NCBI GenBank assembly: GCA_023445955.1 | Contig: JAEXJH010000480.1 | Span: 1-6,559, forward strand | Reading direction: 5' to 3' | Length of the DNA: 6,559 nucleotides | Source of the DNA: Pseudomonadota bacterium | GTDB lineage: Bacteria > Pseudomonadota > Alphaproteobacteria > Caulobacterales > Caulobacteraceae | Shown: piece by piece, positions 5,214 to 6,559 of the stretch | Layout of the letters: each line of letters opens with the position of its first letter | Position numbering within the stretch: the first letter of the stretch is position 1 | Translations under genes and position numbers: made by a program | Notes under the pieces: model-generated | The model's input: the letters and a program-made list of their open reading frames with translations, nothing else | Told to the model about the DNA's origin: nothing | Databases searched by the model: none

Positions 5214-6559
5214 ATGGCGGCAGCTTACGACGTTCGAAACAGCCAAAAGGCCATCTTCGACGCCCTTATCGACGCCCGCGACAAGTATGGCGCCAAGAAA
5301 CCGATCCTGGAGGACCAGGACCGCAATCCGCTCAGCTATACGGACTTGATCCGGGCCAGCTTCGCGCTGGGCCGCAAGATCGCGGCCATGACCAAGCCGG
5401 GCGAGAATGTCGGCGTATTGCTGCCGTCGGGCTCGGGCTCGGTGGTGACGTTCTTCGCCCTGCACGCCTTTGGCCGCGTGCCGACCATGCTGAACTTCAC
5501 GGCGGGCCTGCGGAATATCAAGGCCGCCTGCAAGCTGGCCAAGATCAAGCGCGTGCTGACCGCCCACAAGTTCATCGAGCTGGGAAAGCTGCACGACATC
5601 GTCGACGCGATCGGCGAGCAGGCCGAGATCACCTATCTGGAAGACGTGCGCGCCACGATCGGCCTGTCGGACAAGCTGTTCGCGGCGGCTGGGGGCCTGT
5701 TTCCGCGCCAGTTCCGAGCTCCGGCCAAGCCGTCGGACAAGGGCGTGGTGCTGTTCACCTCGGGCAGCTTCGGCGCGCCGCGCGGCGTGGTGCTGACCCA
5801 GGCCAATCTGGTCGCCAACGCCCAGCAGATCGCCGCCCACATCGCGCTGGACCCGGCCTGGGTGTTCTTCAACCCCCTGCCGGTCTTCCACTGCTTCGGC
5901 CTGACCGCCGGGGTGATCCTGCCGATCATGACGGGCATGAAGGCGTTCCAGTACCCCTCGCCGCTGCACACCAAGCAGATCCCGCCGCTGATCAAGGACG
6001 TCGGCGGTTCGGTGCTGCTGGCCACCGACACCTTCGTCAACCAGTACGCCCGCTCGGCCGAGAGCGATGAGCTGTCGGGCCTGAAGTTCATCGTCTGCGG
6101 CGCCGAGAAGGTCCGCGACGAGACGCACAACATCATCGCCGACAAGTTCGGCGGCGTGCCGGTGCTGGAAGGCTACGGCGCGACCGAGGCCTCGCCGGTC
6201 ATTGCGGTCAACAAGCCGGAAGACAACCGTCGCGGCACGGTCGGCGGCCTGCTGCCGGGCCAAGAATGGAAGATCGAGCCGGTGGAGGGCATCCCCGAAG
6301 GCGGCAAGCTGCTGGTGCGCGGTCCCAACATCATGGCCGGCTATCTACGCGAGGACGGCGGCGTCGATGCGCCCGAGGGCGGCTGGCACGACACCGGCGA
6401 CGTGGTCACGGTCACCGACGACCTGTGGATCACCATCAAGGGCCGCGTGAAGCGCTTCGCCAAGATCGGCGGCGAGATGGTCTCCCTGACCGCCGCCGAA
6501 GACCTGGCCTCGGCCGTGGGGGGGGACCGGCGCCCCCCCGGGATGTCGAGGGCCGCCAA
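5214..6559 (+). CDS. Aas-type acyl-ACP/acyl-CoA synthetase (AMP-forming), lacking an N-terminal acyltransferase domain; 3'-truncated
   Basis: The frame runs open from ATG 5214 to the window edge (448 codons). It is an ANL-superfamily adenylating enzyme that activates a fatty acid through acyl-AMP, probably for transfer to ACP or CoA. Motifs are the P-loop FTSGSFGAPRGV (181-192), LPVFHCFGLTAG (222-233), YPSPLH (247-252), the adenine-site GYGATE (320-325), GGWHDTGD (389-396) and GRVKRFAKIGGEMVSL (410-425). The last block, YPSPLH and CGAEK match the C-terminal half of E. coli Aas (GRAKRFAKIAGEMVSL), which fuses PlsC acyltransferase and acyl-ACP synthetase. Here the protein starts directly at the synthetase domain, so it should activate fatty acids but not acylate lysophospholipid itself. 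The P-loop has Arg190 where Lys is usual (TSG-x-x-G-x-P-K-G). Residues after V435 look wrong (GGDRRPPGM), coinciding with G and C homopolymers, so the extreme 3' sequence is suspect. It may be co-functional with the preceding hydrolase gene. Confidence 0.9.
   Translation, partial: MAAAYDVRNSQKAIFDALIDARDKYGAKKPILEDQDRNPLSYTDLIRASFALGRKIAAMTKPGENVGVLLPSGSGSVVTFFALHAFGRVPTMLNFTAGLRNIKAACKLAKIKRVLTAHKFIELGKLHDIVDAIGEQAEITYLEDVRATIGLSDKLFAAAGGLFPRQFRAPAKPSDKGVVLFTSGSFGAPRGVVLTQANLVANAQQIAAHIALDPAWVFFNPLPVFHCFGLTAGVILPIMTGMKAFQYPSPLHTKQIPPLIKDVGGSVLLATDTFVNQYARSAESDELSGLKFIVCGAEKVRDETHNIIADKFGGVPVLEGYGATEASPVIAVNKPEDNRRGTVGGLLPGQEWKIEPVEGIPEGGKLLVRGPNIMAGYLREDGGVDAPEGGWHDTGDVVTVTDDLWITIKGRVKRFAKIGGEMVSLTAAEDLASAVGGDRRPPGMSRAA

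Noticed and set aside
5123..6070. A 315-codon open frame on + overlapping the start of the synthetase in another frame
   Set aside because: Its translation is Arg/Gly/Pro-rich with no motifs. The synthetase frame from 5214 has a good ribosome-binding site and all adenylation motifs.
5169..6263. A 364-codon open frame on - opposite the Aas-type synthetase
   Set aside because: The + strand synthetase matches E. coli Aas throughout this stretch, and the antisense product shows no family features.

Overview
The window is a GC-rich stretch of alphaproteobacterial chromosome. Gene content, codon use and protein sequences point to the Caulobacterales, probably Caulobacter; this is judged by eye and not by a search. 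It holds eight protein-coding genes packed almost without gaps, two of them cut by the window edges. I see no RNA gene, mobile element or CRISPR array, and no gene-free stretch longer than about 105 bases.

Layout, left to right. (1) The C-terminal end of IspF, probably part of a bifunctional IspDF (isoprenoid precursor synthesis), on +. (2) A short unrecognised secreted protein on -, convergent with ispF, with overlapping stop codons. (3) A divergent + strand pair: pncC (CinA C-terminal-type NMN amidohydrolase) and a FUSC-family membrane protein, joined by a TAGTG stop/start overlap. (4) A - strand pair, lipA (lipoyl synthase) followed after 5 bases by a RatA/COQ10 START-domain gene, which converges on the FUSC gene with overlapping stops. 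(5) An 83-base divergent promoter region carrying a perfect 16-bp palindrome. (6) On +, a lipoprotein alpha/beta hydrolase resembling lysophospholipases. (7) On +, a stand-alone Aas-type acyl-ACP/acyl-CoA synthetase that runs off the right edge.

From memory, lipA - COQ10/RatA - cinA - ispDF is a common neighbourhood in Alphaproteobacteria. Here the unknown secreted protein and the FUSC exporter lie between its members. The functional threads are central cofactors (lipoate, ubiquinone handling, NAD salvage, isoprenoids) and, on the right, a plausible lipid-recycling pair in which an envelope hydrolase frees fatty acids and a synthetase re-activates them.

This is mainly an ordinary housekeeping region; I found no convincing undescribed system. 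The best items for a second look are the palindrome between lipA and the hydrolase gene, the unknown two-cysteine secreted protein, the hydrolase/Aas pair without a PlsC domain, and the suspicious last 40 or so bases, where G8 and C7 runs break the expected Aas sequence and suggest assembly or sequencing error.
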